Origin: Paenibacillus plantarum | GTDB lineage: Bacteria > Bacillota > Bacilli > Paenibacillales > NBRC-103111 | Direction of reading: 5' to 3' | NCBI RefSeq assembly: GCF_013141695.1 | Contig: NZ_WHNY01000067.1 | Coordinates: 1 to 64,000, forward strand | Length of the DNA stretch: 64,000 bases | Shown here: piece by piece, positions 24,439-33,286 of the stretch | How the letters are laid out: every line of letters starts with the position of its first letter | How positions within the stretch are numbered: position 1 is the stretch's first letter | Translations under genes and position numbers: made by a program | The notes under the pieces: generated by a model | Seen by the model: the letters and a program-made list of their open reading frames with translations, nothing else | Database searches by the model: none | What the model was told of the DNA's origin: nothing

Positions 24439-26237
24439 CCCCAATCACACGGTATTCGAATGCTAACAATCGTTCCTTCACCTTCCATGCTGTCTACCTG
24501 TACGCCATAAGCTTCTCCATAATATAAGCGAATTCGTCTATGAACATTGTGCAATCCGAACCCTCCGGATACCTCATTTCCAGTTTCCTTCGGCGTATGC
24601 GGTTCCATTAAATCCTTCCGCAGTTGTTGAAGTCGCTCTTCCGTGATGCCTTTACCGTTATCTTGTACCACAATTAGGAAATTATCTTCGTCCTCAATCT
24701 TCGCGGTAATCCGAATTAACCCTTTGCCCCGCTTATTTTTAAGCCCATGATAGAGGGCATTTTCAACAATGGGCTGCAAGGTCATTTTAAGAATAAGTAG
24801 AGAGTTAAGGCTTGAATCTATAGCAATTTCATAGTCTAAAATATCCCGATACCGCATCTGTTGAATGGTTAAATAGCTCTGAAGGTGTTCAATTTCAGTT
24901 TCAAATGTGATCCAATCTCTTCCTTTGCTTAAGCTAATTCGAAACAGTTTGGATAAAGCCATGACCATCTGGACGACTTGATCCTTTTTCTCAGATTGTG
25001 CCAACCAAAGGATGGAATCCAATGTATTGTATAAGAAATGGGGGTTTATTTGCGCCTGTAAGGCTCTAAGCTCCGATTTTTTGATTTCTTGCTGTTCTTT
25101 AATACTCTGATCAAGCAACATGCGAATTTTCCCAATCATAATGTTAAAGCTATTGCCCAAATCGGAGATTTCATCCGTACCCGTAAGAACGACTTTAGCT
25201 TCAAGAAAGCCAGATGCGGCGAGTTGCATTTTATTTTTGAGTATGCGAACCGGTCGAGTCAAGCGAGTAGAGACAAAGAAATGCAAGGTTATAGCAAAAA
25301 CGATGCTAAGCATAACGCTAATGATGATGAGTTGACGAATGGAATTGGCCTCTTCCACAATTTCTTGCAGCGGTACCACTCCAACGATATTCCAACCCGT
25401 GGACATGGAAAGAGAAGTCACAATAAATTCTGGTTTACCTTCGGAAGAATCCACATAGTCTTTGGTTTTGTTTTCTATTATAGAAGAAATATTTTTATTC
25501 TGTAGCCGATTTGTACTATTGGTGGCTTTAGATGGTAAGAATATGGCGTTACCTTCGTTGTCTGCGACATAAAAAAAACCGCTTTTCCCTATTATGACGT
25601 TATCACTAAACTTTTTTACAATACTGTCATCGACATCAATAATAATGAATCCAATGACTTCATGCGTAACGCGTTGTTTAACCGTGGAAACGATGGATAT
25701 AATATTATGCTTTTTGTATTGAAAACCATCTAATGGATCTATAGAGGCAGGATCATCAGGTGGGATATTCAAGACAGCCTCAGGATGTTGAATCAGATAT
25801 TCAAAATGCGGATTTCGTAAGGCGTTTTTATTAAGTTGAAAGACACCTTTCCTCTCGCTGATGCCTCGGCCATAAAGATTAATCATCGTAATGTTCAACA
25901 CGCCATCATATTGATACGTCTGTCTATAGGAAGACATTGTTTGTAAAATCTCTCGTGCATCTAAATTGGAATCTGTTTGTGAAAAAAGAAAATGTAAAAC
26001 ATTAGGGTTTTTCTCCAGTTCCAATAGTTTCTTCGTATCTGTAAATACATTATCAATGTCTGTGGCTAGTTGTGTTGCAAGCATCATCGTTGCTGCTTTG
26101 CTGTTATTAAATACGGTATTGTACGATTTATTATATGAAATGAGACCTACAACAATTAAAGGAAGACAGGTGAGTATAACAAACATCGTTAAAAGTTTAG
26201 CCCGAAGGCTGGAAGTGATTTTTCGATATATATCCAT
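24435..26237 (-). CDS. YesM-type sensor histidine kinase
   Basis: This kinase of about 600 residues has a membrane segment near 15-35 (LLTMFVILTCLPLIVVGLIS), an extracellular double-Cache sensor, a second membrane segment near 285-305 and a HAMP domain. The His_kinase domain has His400 in QINPHFLYNTLDS and the ATPase domain carries DNGKGI. The ATG at 26237 is preferred because AAAGG lies upstream; ATG at 26255 lacks a site. It heads an operon with its regulator and a sugar-binding lipoprotein. It diverges from the furanose transporter, with 256 bases between. Confidence 0.92.
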   Translation of the reverse strand: MDIYRKITSSLRAKLLTMFVILTCLPLIVVGLISYNKSYNTVFNNSKAATMMLATQLATDIDNVFTDTKKLLELEKNPNVLHFLFSQTDSNLDAREILQTMSSYRQTYQYDGVLNITMINLYGRGISERKGVFQLNKNALRNPHFEYLIQHPEAVLNIPPDDPASIDPLDGFQYKKHNIISIVSTVKQRVTHEVIGFIIIDVDDSIVKKFSDNVIIGKSGFFYVADNEGNAIFLPSKATNSTNRLQNKNISSIIENKTKDYVDSSEGKPEFIVTSLSMSTGWNIVGVVPLQEIVEEANSIRQLIIISVMLSIVFAITLHFFVSTRLTRPVRILKNKMQLAASGFLEAKVVLTGTDEISDLGNSFNIMIGKIRMLLDQSIKEQQEIKKSELRALQAQINPHFLYNTLDSILWLAQSEKKDQVVQMVMALSKLFRISLSKGRDWITFETEIEHLQSYLTIQQMRYRDILDYEIAIDSSLNSLLILKMTLQPIVENALYHGLKNKRGKGLIRITAKIEDEDNFLIVVQDNGKGITEERLQQLRKDLMEPHTPKETGNEVSGGFGLHNVHRRIRLYYGEAYGVQVDSMEGEGTIVSIRIPCDWG

Positions 26238-26303
26238 CCTACAAATACCTTTCATTAGATCAGAAGTGTCGAAAGCTTATTGTAAATTATGAATCAATCG
26301 TTT

Positions 26304-26317
26304 TGAAAACGCAATCA
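26304..26317 (+). promoter_or_regulatory. cre box (CcpA site)
   Basis: TGAAAACGCAATCA matches the catabolite-responsive consensus TGNAANCGNWNNCA at every defined base. It lies between the divergent kinase operon and the furanose transporter and could repress either when preferred sugars are present. Confidence 0.65.
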
Positions 26318-26330
26318 TTAAACAAAAAAG

Positions 26331-26387
26331 TGCACTTTTTGAATAAAAAAGTACTGTTTTTAATTTTGGGATTCAAAAAGTGAATAA
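26331..26387 (+). promoter_or_regulatory. Inverted pair of the shared operator motif
   Basis: CACTTTTTGAAT (26333-26344) and its exact reverse complement ATTCAAAAAGTG (26371-26382) face each other with 26 bases between. The right half is followed by AATAATAATTTACA, similar to the AATAAGAAATTACA that follows the motif at 34446 and 46223. The location, upstream of an AraC-type-regulated transporter, suggests binding of the neighbouring response regulator. Confidence 0.6.
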
Positions 26388-26493
26388 TAATTTACAAGAA
26401 GTGTCTACGAAACTCCGTATACCCTTGCCTGATTCGTATCCTATACTTTAGTTACACCGAAGCAAACAGGTGAAATAAGGGAGGAAATATAAA

Positions 26494-27525
26494 ATGAAAA
26501 AGTCTCTAGGGGTAGTATTAGTAGCTTCAGCAATGATGATGTTCACAGCAGCTTGTGGTAGTTCAGGCGAAACCAAGACAGCAAGCAGCACAGCTGCAGC
26601 AGCTGTAAGCCCAAGTACAGCAGCAGTAGCGACTGCGAAAGCGGACAAGAAAATCACAATGGGCTTTGCTCAAGTAGGTGCTGAGAGCGGATGGCGTTCA
26701 GCGAACACGAAATCCGTTCAAGATTCTGCGAAAGAAGCAGGCATTGAATTGAAATTCTCCGATGCACAACAAAAACAAGAAAATCAAATTAAAGCTATTC
26801 GCACATATATCCAGCAAAAAGTTGATGTCATCGCTTTCTCTCCGGTTGTTGAATCCGGTTGGGATACTGTATTGAAAGAAGCGAAAGATGCTGGCATCCC
26901 AGTTATCTTGACAGATAGAGCTGTAGATTCCAAAGATACTTCCCTTTACAGAACGTTCATTGGTTCAGACTTCGTAGAAGAAGGCCGCAGCGCAGGGAAA
27001 TGGGTAGTTGACAAATATAAAGATACGAAAGAAGCAGTTAATATCGTAGAGCTTCAAGGAACTACAGGTTCTGCTCCTGCGAATGATCGTAAAGCTGGAT
27101 TCGACGAAATTATTAAATCCAATCCAAACCTGAAAGTCATCGCTTCACAAACAGGTGATTTCACACGTGCCAAAGGTAAAGAGGTTATGCAAGCCTTCTT
27201 GAAAGCCAACAAGAACATTAATGTTCTCTATGCACATAACGATGATATGGCACTTGGCGCAATCCAAGCGATTGAAGAAGCGGGACTTAAACCAGGTAAA
27301 GATATCATCATTATCTCGGTTGATGGCGTGAAAGATGGCTTCGTAGCGGCAAGCGAAGGGAAAATCAACTTCATCGTAGAGTGTAACCCACTACTTGGTG
27401 GACAATTGATGCAAGCGGCTAAGGATGTACTTAGTGGTAAAGAACTTCCGAAACGTATTGTTACGAAAGAAGGCGTATTTACTTCCGAAGATGCGAAACG
27501 TGAATTGCCGAATCGCCAATACTAA
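26494..27525 (+). CDS. YtfQ-like furanose ABC binding lipoprotein
   Basis: This 343-residue lipoprotein (lipobox TAAC, Cys21, Ala/Ser/Thr-rich linker to about residue 50) delivers a sugar to the transporter encoded downstream. The mature part follows E. coli YtfQ closely: MGFAQVGAESGWRSANTKS, QQKQENQIKAIRTY, APVVESGW-type loop, GDFTRAKGKEVMQAF and YAHNDDMALGAIQAIEEAG. YtfQ binds galactofuranose. Here, beside arabinofuranosidases, L-arabinofuranose or arabinose is a reasonable but unproven ligand. GGGAGGAAA precedes the ATG. A hairpin after the gene probably lowers read-through into the ATPase gene. Confidence 0.92.
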   Translation: MKKSLGVVLVASAMMMFTAACGSSGETKTASSTAAAAVSPSTAAVATAKADKKITMGFAQVGAESGWRSANTKSVQDSAKEAGIELKFSDAQQKQENQIKAIRTYIQQKVDVIAFSPVVESGWDTVLKEAKDAGIPVILTDRAVDSKDTSLYRTFIGSDFVEEGRSAGKWVVDKYKDTKEAVNIVELQGTTGSAPANDRKAGFDEIIKSNPNLKVIASQTGDFTRAKGKEVMQAFLKANKNINVLYAHNDDMALGAIQAIEEAGLKPGKDIIIISVDGVKDGFVAASEGKINFIVECNPLLGGQLMQAAKDVLSGKELPKRIVTKEGVFTSEDAKRELPNRQY

Positions 27526-27564
27526 TCGATCGCATACGTCATTGTTTTTATAAATAAAAAGGGC

Positions 27565-27599
27565 AGAGCTGCTCCATCTTGCTAGTAGGGAGTAGCTCT
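27565..27599 (+). terminator. Attenuating hairpin after the binding protein gene
   Basis: AGAGCTGCTCC (27565-27575) pairs with GGAGTAGCTCT (27589-27599) with one G-T pair. No T run follows. Such hairpins commonly stabilise binding-protein mRNA and reduce expression of the membrane subunits. Confidence 0.55.
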
Positions 27600-27622
27600 C
27601 GTTCATATAGGAGAGGAGTGGC

Positions 27623-29134
27623 ATGATGAAACAGGGTGGTCCGGTATTGCAGATGACCGGAATTCATAAGCAGTTTCCGGGTGTTAAAGCGTTAACTAAC
27701 GTTAATTTCAGCATGTTCCCCGGAGAAGTTCATGCATTAATGGGAGAAAACGGGGCAGGTAAATCTACATTAATCAAAGTTCTTACAGGCGTGCATTCCA
27801 TCGATCAGGGTGTCGTTGAGATGGATAAACAGCCAATTCGAATTCTTAGCCCGCTTGACGCGCAAAATGCAGGTATTAGTACGGTTTACCAAGAGGTTAA
27901 CCTCTGCTCGAACTTGTCCGTAGCTGAAAATATTTATATTGGACGTGAACCACGTCGTTTCGGTCGTATTTTATGGAAAAAAATGAATGAAGATGCTGGG
28001 CAATTACTGAAGAAGAGAATGAATCTTGAAATCGATGTTACACAACCCTTGCATGTGTATTCCGTAGCTGTTCAACAACTTGTATCGATTGCCAGAGCCT
28101 TGAGCATTTCGGCCAAAGTGTTAATTCTAGATGAGCCAACCTCCAGTTTAGATAGAGGCGAGGTTATACAACTATTTTCTGTCATGACTCGATTGAAAAA
28201 TGAAGGACTTGCAATTCTATTCGTCACTCATTTCTTGGATCAGGTGTACGACATTTCAGATCGCATAACCATACTCCGTAATGGAGAGTTTATTGGGGAA
28301 TATTTAGCCAAAGATCTTCCTCGTATAGAGCTGGTTTCCAAGATGATTGGAAAAGACCTTGAGCTGTTAGAAGAGTTGCCCAAAGGTGATGCAGCTAATC
28401 AAATTAGTCATGAGGTATTCATTCAAGCAACTGATTTCGGGAAGAAAGGTTCCATCGAACCTGTTGATCTCACCATTCACAAAGGAGAGATTGTTGGTCT
28501 AGCGGGCTTGTTGGGTTCAGGTAGAACGGAACTAGCTAGATTATTCTTTGCAGCAGATAAGGCTGATTCAGGTGAAATGACCATTGCAGGTTCAAGCGAT
28601 GCGATTCATACGCCAAGACAAGCGATTGATCAAGGAATTGCATTTTGCTCCGAGAATCGTAAGTTAGAGGGAATTATAGATGATTTGACGATTCGAGAAA
28701 ATATCATTCTTGCCCTTCAAGCGTCTCAAGGTTGGTTTAAAACCATCTCAAGAAAGCGCCAGGATGAAATGGCAGATGAATATATTCGCGCATTAAACAT
28801 TAATCCACCTAACCCTGAACATCTGATCAAAAATTTGAGCGGCGGGAATCAACAGAAAGTGTTGCTTGCTCGTTGGTTGCTCACAGATCCTAGCTTGTTG
28901 ATCCTGGATGAACCTACGAGAGGTATTGATATTGGAGCTAAAGCTGAAATTCAGAAATTAGTTTTGTCATTAGCGCAAAAAGGGATGTCCGTTCTATTTA
29001 TTTCATCGGAACTCGAGGAAGTTTTACGTGTCAGTCATAAAATCGTCGTTCTACGAGATCGTCACAAGGTGAAGGAAATGGTTGGCGATGAAATCAGTCA
29101 GAAAAATGTCATGAAGGCAATTGCGGGAGGTTAA
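27623..29134 (+). CDS. Sugar ABC transporter ATPase (RbsA/YtfR type)
   Basis: This 503-residue protein has two fused ABC ATPase domains. The first has Walker A GENGAGKSTLIK and Walker B VLILDEPTSSLD; its signature is degenerate (HVYSVAVQQLVSIARAL). The second has the altered Walker A GLLGSGRTELAR, the signature LSGGNQQKVLLARWL and Walker B LLILDEPTRGID. This asymmetry is normal in the CUT2 ribose/galactose class. GGAGAGGAG precedes two ATG codons (27623 and 27626); either may be used. It energises uptake by the two permeases that follow after five bases. Confidence 0.94.
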   Translation: MMKQGGPVLQMTGIHKQFPGVKALTNVNFSMFPGEVHALMGENGAGKSTLIKVLTGVHSIDQGVVEMDKQPIRILSPLDAQNAGISTVYQEVNLCSNLSVAENIYIGREPRRFGRILWKKMNEDAGQLLKKRMNLEIDVTQPLHVYSVAVQQLVSIARALSISAKVLILDEPTSSLDRGEVIQLFSVMTRLKNEGLAILFVTHFLDQVYDISDRITILRNGEFIGEYLAKDLPRIELVSKMIGKDLELLEELPKGDAANQISHEVFIQATDFGKKGSIEPVDLTIHKGEIVGLAGLLGSGRTELARLFFAADKADSGEMTIAGSSDAIHTPRQAIDQGIAFCSENRKLEGIIDDLTIRENIILALQASQGWFKTISRKRQDEMADEYIRALNINPPNPEHLIKNLSGGNQQKVLLARWLLTDPSLLILDEPTRGIDIGAKAEIQKLVLSLAQKGMSVLFISSELEEVLRVSHKIVVLRDRHKVKEMVGDEISQKNVMKAIAGG

Positions 29135-29139
29135 TAGAC

Positions 29140-30165
29140 ATGGTGAAGCATCATTTGTTTTGGCCACTCATTTTTTTGGGTGCATTATTAGTATTTAACT
29201 TAATCTACTCCCCTGATTTCTTTGCGATAAAAATGCGTGATGGGCATCTATATGGGAGTTTAATTGATATTTTAAACTTTGGCTCTCCGCTAATGATTGT
29301 ATCCATTGGAATGACATTAGTTATTGCAGCTACGAAAGGGGTGGATCTTTCCGTAGGTTCAGTCGTAGCCATTTCAGGAGCGATAGCGTGCCTGATGATC
29401 AGTAATGGGGACGGTGGTTTAGTCAATGTTATCATTTCAGTGGGTACTGCACTGCTGGTTTCGCTTGTACTAGGTGTTTGGAATGGATTCCTAGTTGCCA
29501 ATATTGGCATGCAACCGATTATCGCGACGCTAATTTTAATGGTTTCTGGACGCGGTGTATCGCAATTAATAACGAGTGGTCAAATCATTACGATTTCGAA
29601 CCCTCATTATAAGTTCATTGGTGCAGGATCGTTACTAACACTTCCATTTTCCATATTTATCGTTGCCATTGTATTCACTATTGCTTATCTCTTAACAAGA
29701 AAGACAGCACTCGGTTTATTTATTGAATCTGTTGGTTGTAAGCCAACAGCAAGTAATCTTGCCGGAGTGAAATCGAAGACGGTTATGTTCTTCGTATATA
29801 TGTTTTGTAGCTTATGTGCAGCAATTGCTGGACTAATTCTGAGCTCGAATGTCTCAAGCGCAGATGGCAATAATGCTGGATTATGGTATGAACTCGATGC
29901 GATCCTAGCTGTCGTTATTGGCGGAACCGCACTAACTGGTGGACGCTTTTACTTAGCTGGTACATTAGTTGGAGCGTTAATCATTCAAACATTGACGACA
30001 ACGATCTATATGATTGGTGTACCGCCAGAAATAACGTTGGTTGTAAAAGCCTTCGTTGTTCTAATTGTTTGTTTAATTCAATCGGAATCTTTCCGCAAAT
30101 CGATTGCCTTCCGTTGGAAAACGCGCCATTATCCGGCTGAGAGGGAGGTCAAACAGCATGCTTAA
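29140..30165 (+). CDS. Sugar ABC transporter permease (YtfT type)
   Basis: This 341-residue permease belongs to the BPD_transp_2 (CUT2) group, with 8-10 helices and the signatures GVDLSVGSVVAISGAIACL and LDAILAVVIGGTALTGGRFY. GGGAGG lies eight bases before the ATG. It precedes and overlaps by eight bases the second permease, as ytfT does yjfF in the galactofuranose transporter. Confidence 0.93.
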   Translation: MVKHHLFWPLIFLGALLVFNLIYSPDFFAIKMRDGHLYGSLIDILNFGSPLMIVSIGMTLVIAATKGVDLSVGSVVAISGAIACLMISNGDGGLVNVIISVGTALLVSLVLGVWNGFLVANIGMQPIIATLILMVSGRGVSQLITSGQIITISNPHYKFIGAGSLLTLPFSIFIVAIVFTIAYLLTRKTALGLFIESVGCKPTASNLAGVKSKTVMFFVYMFCSLCAAIAGLILSSNVSSADGNNAGLWYELDAILAVVIGGTALTGGRFYLAGTLVGALIIQTLTTTIYMIGVPPEITLVVKAFVVLIVCLIQSESFRKSIAFRWKTRHYPAEREVKQHA

Positions 30166-31120
30166 GAAACAGCATATTCCAATCCTAGTGACCATGGGAT
30201 TATTTGTACTCATGTTCGCTATCGGTTCTTTCCGTTATACAGGATTCTTTTCCTTACAAGTATTGATGAATTTGCTCATTGATAATGCCTTCTTATTAAT
30301 AACGGCAGTTGGAATGACATTTGTCATTGTATCTGGTGGTATTGATTTATCGGTTGGTTCCGTCATTGCCTTAACGACGATGATCTCGGCAAGTTTAGTC
30401 CAAGCAGGATGGCCGCCTGGCCTTGTCATTCCGATGGTACTGTTAATCGGCGCTCTATTCGGATGGGGGATGGGGGCCATCATTCACTACTTCAAGATTG
30501 AACCCTTCATCGTTACTTTATCGGGGATGTTCCTTGCTAGAGGATTGTGTTACATCATTAGTATTAATACCATTACCATCGATAATGGCTTCTACACGAG
30601 TGTGGCTCAAACGAAAATCAGCCTACCTGGTGGTAACTTTGTCTCGATTAGTGTCATCATTGCCTTGTTGGTTGTTTTTCTTGGGTTCTACATTGCCCAT
30701 TACACGCGTTTTGGTAGAAATACGTATGCACTGGGTGGAAGTGAGCAATCTTCCATATTGATGGGATTACCGGTTGGACGTACGAAAATGTTAATTTACG
30801 CTTTTAGCGGATTCTGCTCAGCACTTGCAGGTGTGGTATTTACCTTTTACATGTTGTCAGGTTACGGCTTGCATGCGATGGGGATGGAGTTGGATGCGAT
30901 CGCAGCGGTTGTTATCGGGGGTACACTACTCACCGGAGGCGTTGGATACATTGTAGGAACTTTCTTCGGCGTCATGATTCAAGGTGTTATTCAAACAATT
31001 ATTAGCTTCGAAGGGACGCTAAGTTCTTGGTGGACGAAGATTGTTATTGGAATTCTATTGTTTATGTTCATTATCTTACAACGTTTGTTAAGTCAACGGC
31101 GCTGGATGCAACGTAGATAA
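30158..31120 (+). CDS. Sugar ABC transporter permease (YjfF type)
   Basis: This 320-residue CUT2 permease has GGIDLSVGSVIALTTMISA and LDAIAAVVIGGTLLTGGVGY. The ATG at 30158 is used because GAGGGAGGT lies ten bases before it and the first helix follows directly; an earlier in-frame ATG at 30104 has no site. The pair of unlike permeases is the hallmark of the YtfQRT-YjfF transporter type. Confidence 0.93.
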   Translation: MLKKQHIPILVTMGLFVLMFAIGSFRYTGFFSLQVLMNLLIDNAFLLITAVGMTFVIVSGGIDLSVGSVIALTTMISASLVQAGWPPGLVIPMVLLIGALFGWGMGAIIHYFKIEPFIVTLSGMFLARGLCYIISINTITIDNGFYTSVAQTKISLPGGNFVSISVIIALLVVFLGFYIAHYTRFGRNTYALGGSEQSSILMGLPVGRTKMLIYAFSGFCSALAGVVFTFYMLSGYGLHAMGMELDAIAAVVIGGTLLTGGVGYIVGTFFGVMIQGVIQTIISFEGTLSSWWTKIVIGILLFMFIILQRLLSQRRWMQRR

Positions 31121-31132
31121 AAAAGTCTGAAG

Positions 31133-31176
31133 AAGGGCATTCATTGACATGTTTTGTCGAGAGATGCCCTTTTTTC
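31133..31176 (+). terminator. Terminator after the transporter genes
   Basis: AAGGGCAT (31133-31140) pairs with ATGCCCTT (31164-31171) and is followed by TTTTT. The following chemoreceptor starts 24 bases later without an obvious promoter, so partial read-through is likely. Confidence 0.65.
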
Positions 31177-31199
31177 ATATGTAAATTGGGGGATCTTAC

Positions 31200-33263
31200 A
31201 TGACATATATGATGAACATCGTGCGGATGCTATTTCAACGGCCTAGTCGGTCGATCGGTACTAAACTTTTCCTCATCTTTTTTTGCTCCTTAGGTGTCTC
31301 CGTTATAGGGATGGGGTTATTTTCTTCCCGTATTGCTGAAAACGCAATCATTGATCAAATGAAAAAGAGCTCGCAGGATTTAGTTACAACTGCGGGGGAG
31401 AAATTAGACATGAAGCAGCAGTTTTACATAGATTTATCGAATCAACTTATTAGTGATAGCACGTTTACGAAAAATTTATTTCAAATTTCTAATGCAGGGA
31501 TTGCAAAAGCTGAATTGCAACGAAGGACTTCCGAAATGAGAGATGTATTCGACCAATTAGCATTATCGGATCAGAGCATTCGAGATATCACACTGATTCC
31601 CATTCAAACTTCCCTTGATATCATAAGTACGCAGCGAGAAGGGCTGAGTTCAGATCTAAGAACGGCTAGTTGGATTCAAACGATTCGTAGTGCGAGCGGT
31701 AAACCCGTCTGGATGCCCATTGAAGATAAAGGGTACTTAGGAGATTCACCTAAGCCACTCTTTGCTTACGGGAGATTACTAGGTAAAAATAATGTAGGCT
31801 CTGAGGATTTCATCCTAATCGTTCAAATAGAAGCTAATGTTTTGCAAACGATGGTCAATGCTTTTCAGCTTAGTGATGGCGCGGAAACGTTTATCACAAC
31901 TCAATCTGGAAAGTTGATTTTGAGCAATAACAAGGTATCGAACACTCATACTATTTCATTACCAGCGAATCCAACAGTTTCAGGCAGCTTCATAGATAAA
32001 CATGTGAGCGGGGTTCGAAATTTGATGGCCTATCGCCAATCATCTATCAGTAATTGGTCATTCATTGCGGTTGCGCCGTTGGCTGAGTTAACGAAGTCTG
32101 TTAGTAAAATTCAGAAAATGACCTATTTATTTATAGGTTTGAACATTCTGATTGCTTTGATGATTGGTTTATGGATTGTATTCATGGTTGGCAAACCACT
32201 TGCTCATATTGTGAAGTTAATGAGGTTAGCTGCCGATGGCAATTTAACCGGAAGACTGTCTGTTCAGAATCGGAACGATGAGATTGGACAGGTAGAATTC
32301 GCATACGAGCAGATGATGGAGAATATTGGAGCTCTTATTTTGAGCTCTAGAGAAAGTGTGATTGAAGTCACTGAATTTAGTAAGCGTATGAGCAGTGCAG
32401 CCGAAATCACCGTTATCTCTGCAAGAGAAATACACGCAGCGACAGATCAAATAGCTGGTGGTGCGATTGACTTGGCTTCGAATGCCGAGCAAAGTGCGGA
32501 GCGTATGGAACAAATGAGTACTTCTTTAACTGATGTGTTTTCACTTCAACGTATAATGGCTCATTCCGCTGAAGAGGTAGAAGAGGTTTGTAGAACGGGT
32601 GGAAACTCAGTACATGATCTCTTGCGTAAAGCTGGGGATACTGAAGCTAGTTTTCGAGTTGTAGCAGGTAAAGTTAACAGTCTCCAGGAATCTGCAAGTT
32701 CTGTTCGTGCGATACTGAAAATTTTGAAAGAGATCACGAATTCAACCAAGATATTGTCTCTTAATGCCTCGATTGAAGCAACCAGGGCTGGAGCCGCAGG
32801 AGCTAGTTTTAAAGTCATTGCGACTGAGATACGCCAACTGGCGGTACGATCCAATGCCTCCATTGGTCAAGTAGGACAATATACAGATATTATTTTGCAA
32901 GAGGTGGAATCTACAGTTGGGGCTATGTCTGATGCACTGCCTTTCTTTCAAGATATGAATGTGGAAGTATTTGAGGTGTTCAACTTATTTACACGAATTC
33001 AAGAAGAAATGAAGCAGTTATTAACACGAGCAACGGATGTTACCTTGTCATTGAATAAATTAAACGCTGTACAAAGCGTACTCGGTCAGGCTATATTCGA
33101 AGTATCTGCTGTATCGCAGGAGTCATCAGCTTCAACGGAGCAAGTCGCTTCACTCTGTTCAACGCAGCTAACGATCGGCGAGCAACTTTTAGAACTCTCT
33201 ACGAGATTGAATCAGATATCAGGGCAATTAGCACGACATATGTCTCATTTCCACACGAAATAA
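31200..33263 (+). CDS. Methyl-accepting chemotaxis-like receptor
   Basis: This 687-residue receptor has a membrane helix at about 22-42, an extracellular Cache-type domain to about 300, a second helix near 305-325 and a HAMP domain, then a long helical signalling domain. The tip region reads ITNSTKILSLNASIEATRAG, then AAGASFKVIATEIRQLA. The canonical sequence has AGEQGRGFAVVA there, so the Glu, Gly and Arg at the tip are changed. GGGGGA lies seven bases before the ATG. Sitting between transporter genes and a second binding protein, it may link sugar binding to chemotaxis or to another signal output. Whether it still binds CheA/CheW is uncertain. Confidence 0.88.
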   Translation: MTYMMNIVRMLFQRPSRSIGTKLFLIFFCSLGVSVIGMGLFSSRIAENAIIDQMKKSSQDLVTTAGEKLDMKQQFYIDLSNQLISDSTFTKNLFQISNAGIAKAELQRRTSEMRDVFDQLALSDQSIRDITLIPIQTSLDIISTQREGLSSDLRTASWIQTIRSASGKPVWMPIEDKGYLGDSPKPLFAYGRLLGKNNVGSEDFILIVQIEANVLQTMVNAFQLSDGAETFITTQSGKLILSNNKVSNTHTISLPANPTVSGSFIDKHVSGVRNLMAYRQSSISNWSFIAVAPLAELTKSVSKIQKMTYLFIGLNILIALMIGLWIVFMVGKPLAHIVKLMRLAADGNLTGRLSVQNRNDEIGQVEFAYEQMMENIGALILSSRESVIEVTEFSKRMSSAAEITVISAREIHAATDQIAGGAIDLASNAEQSAERMEQMSTSLTDVFSLQRIMAHSAEEVEEVCRTGGNSVHDLLRKAGDTEASFRVVAGKVNSLQESASSVRAILKILKEITNSTKILSLNASIEATRAGAAGASFKVIATEIRQLAVRSNASIGQVGQYTDIILQEVESTVGAMSDALPFFQDMNVEVFEVFNLFTRIQEEMKQLLTRATDVTLSLNKLNAVQSVLGQAIFEVSAVSQESSASTEQVASLCSTQLTIGEQLLELSTRLNQISGQLARHMSHFHTK

Positions 33264-33286
33264 TCTTCAAGGGGGACTTGAATAAC

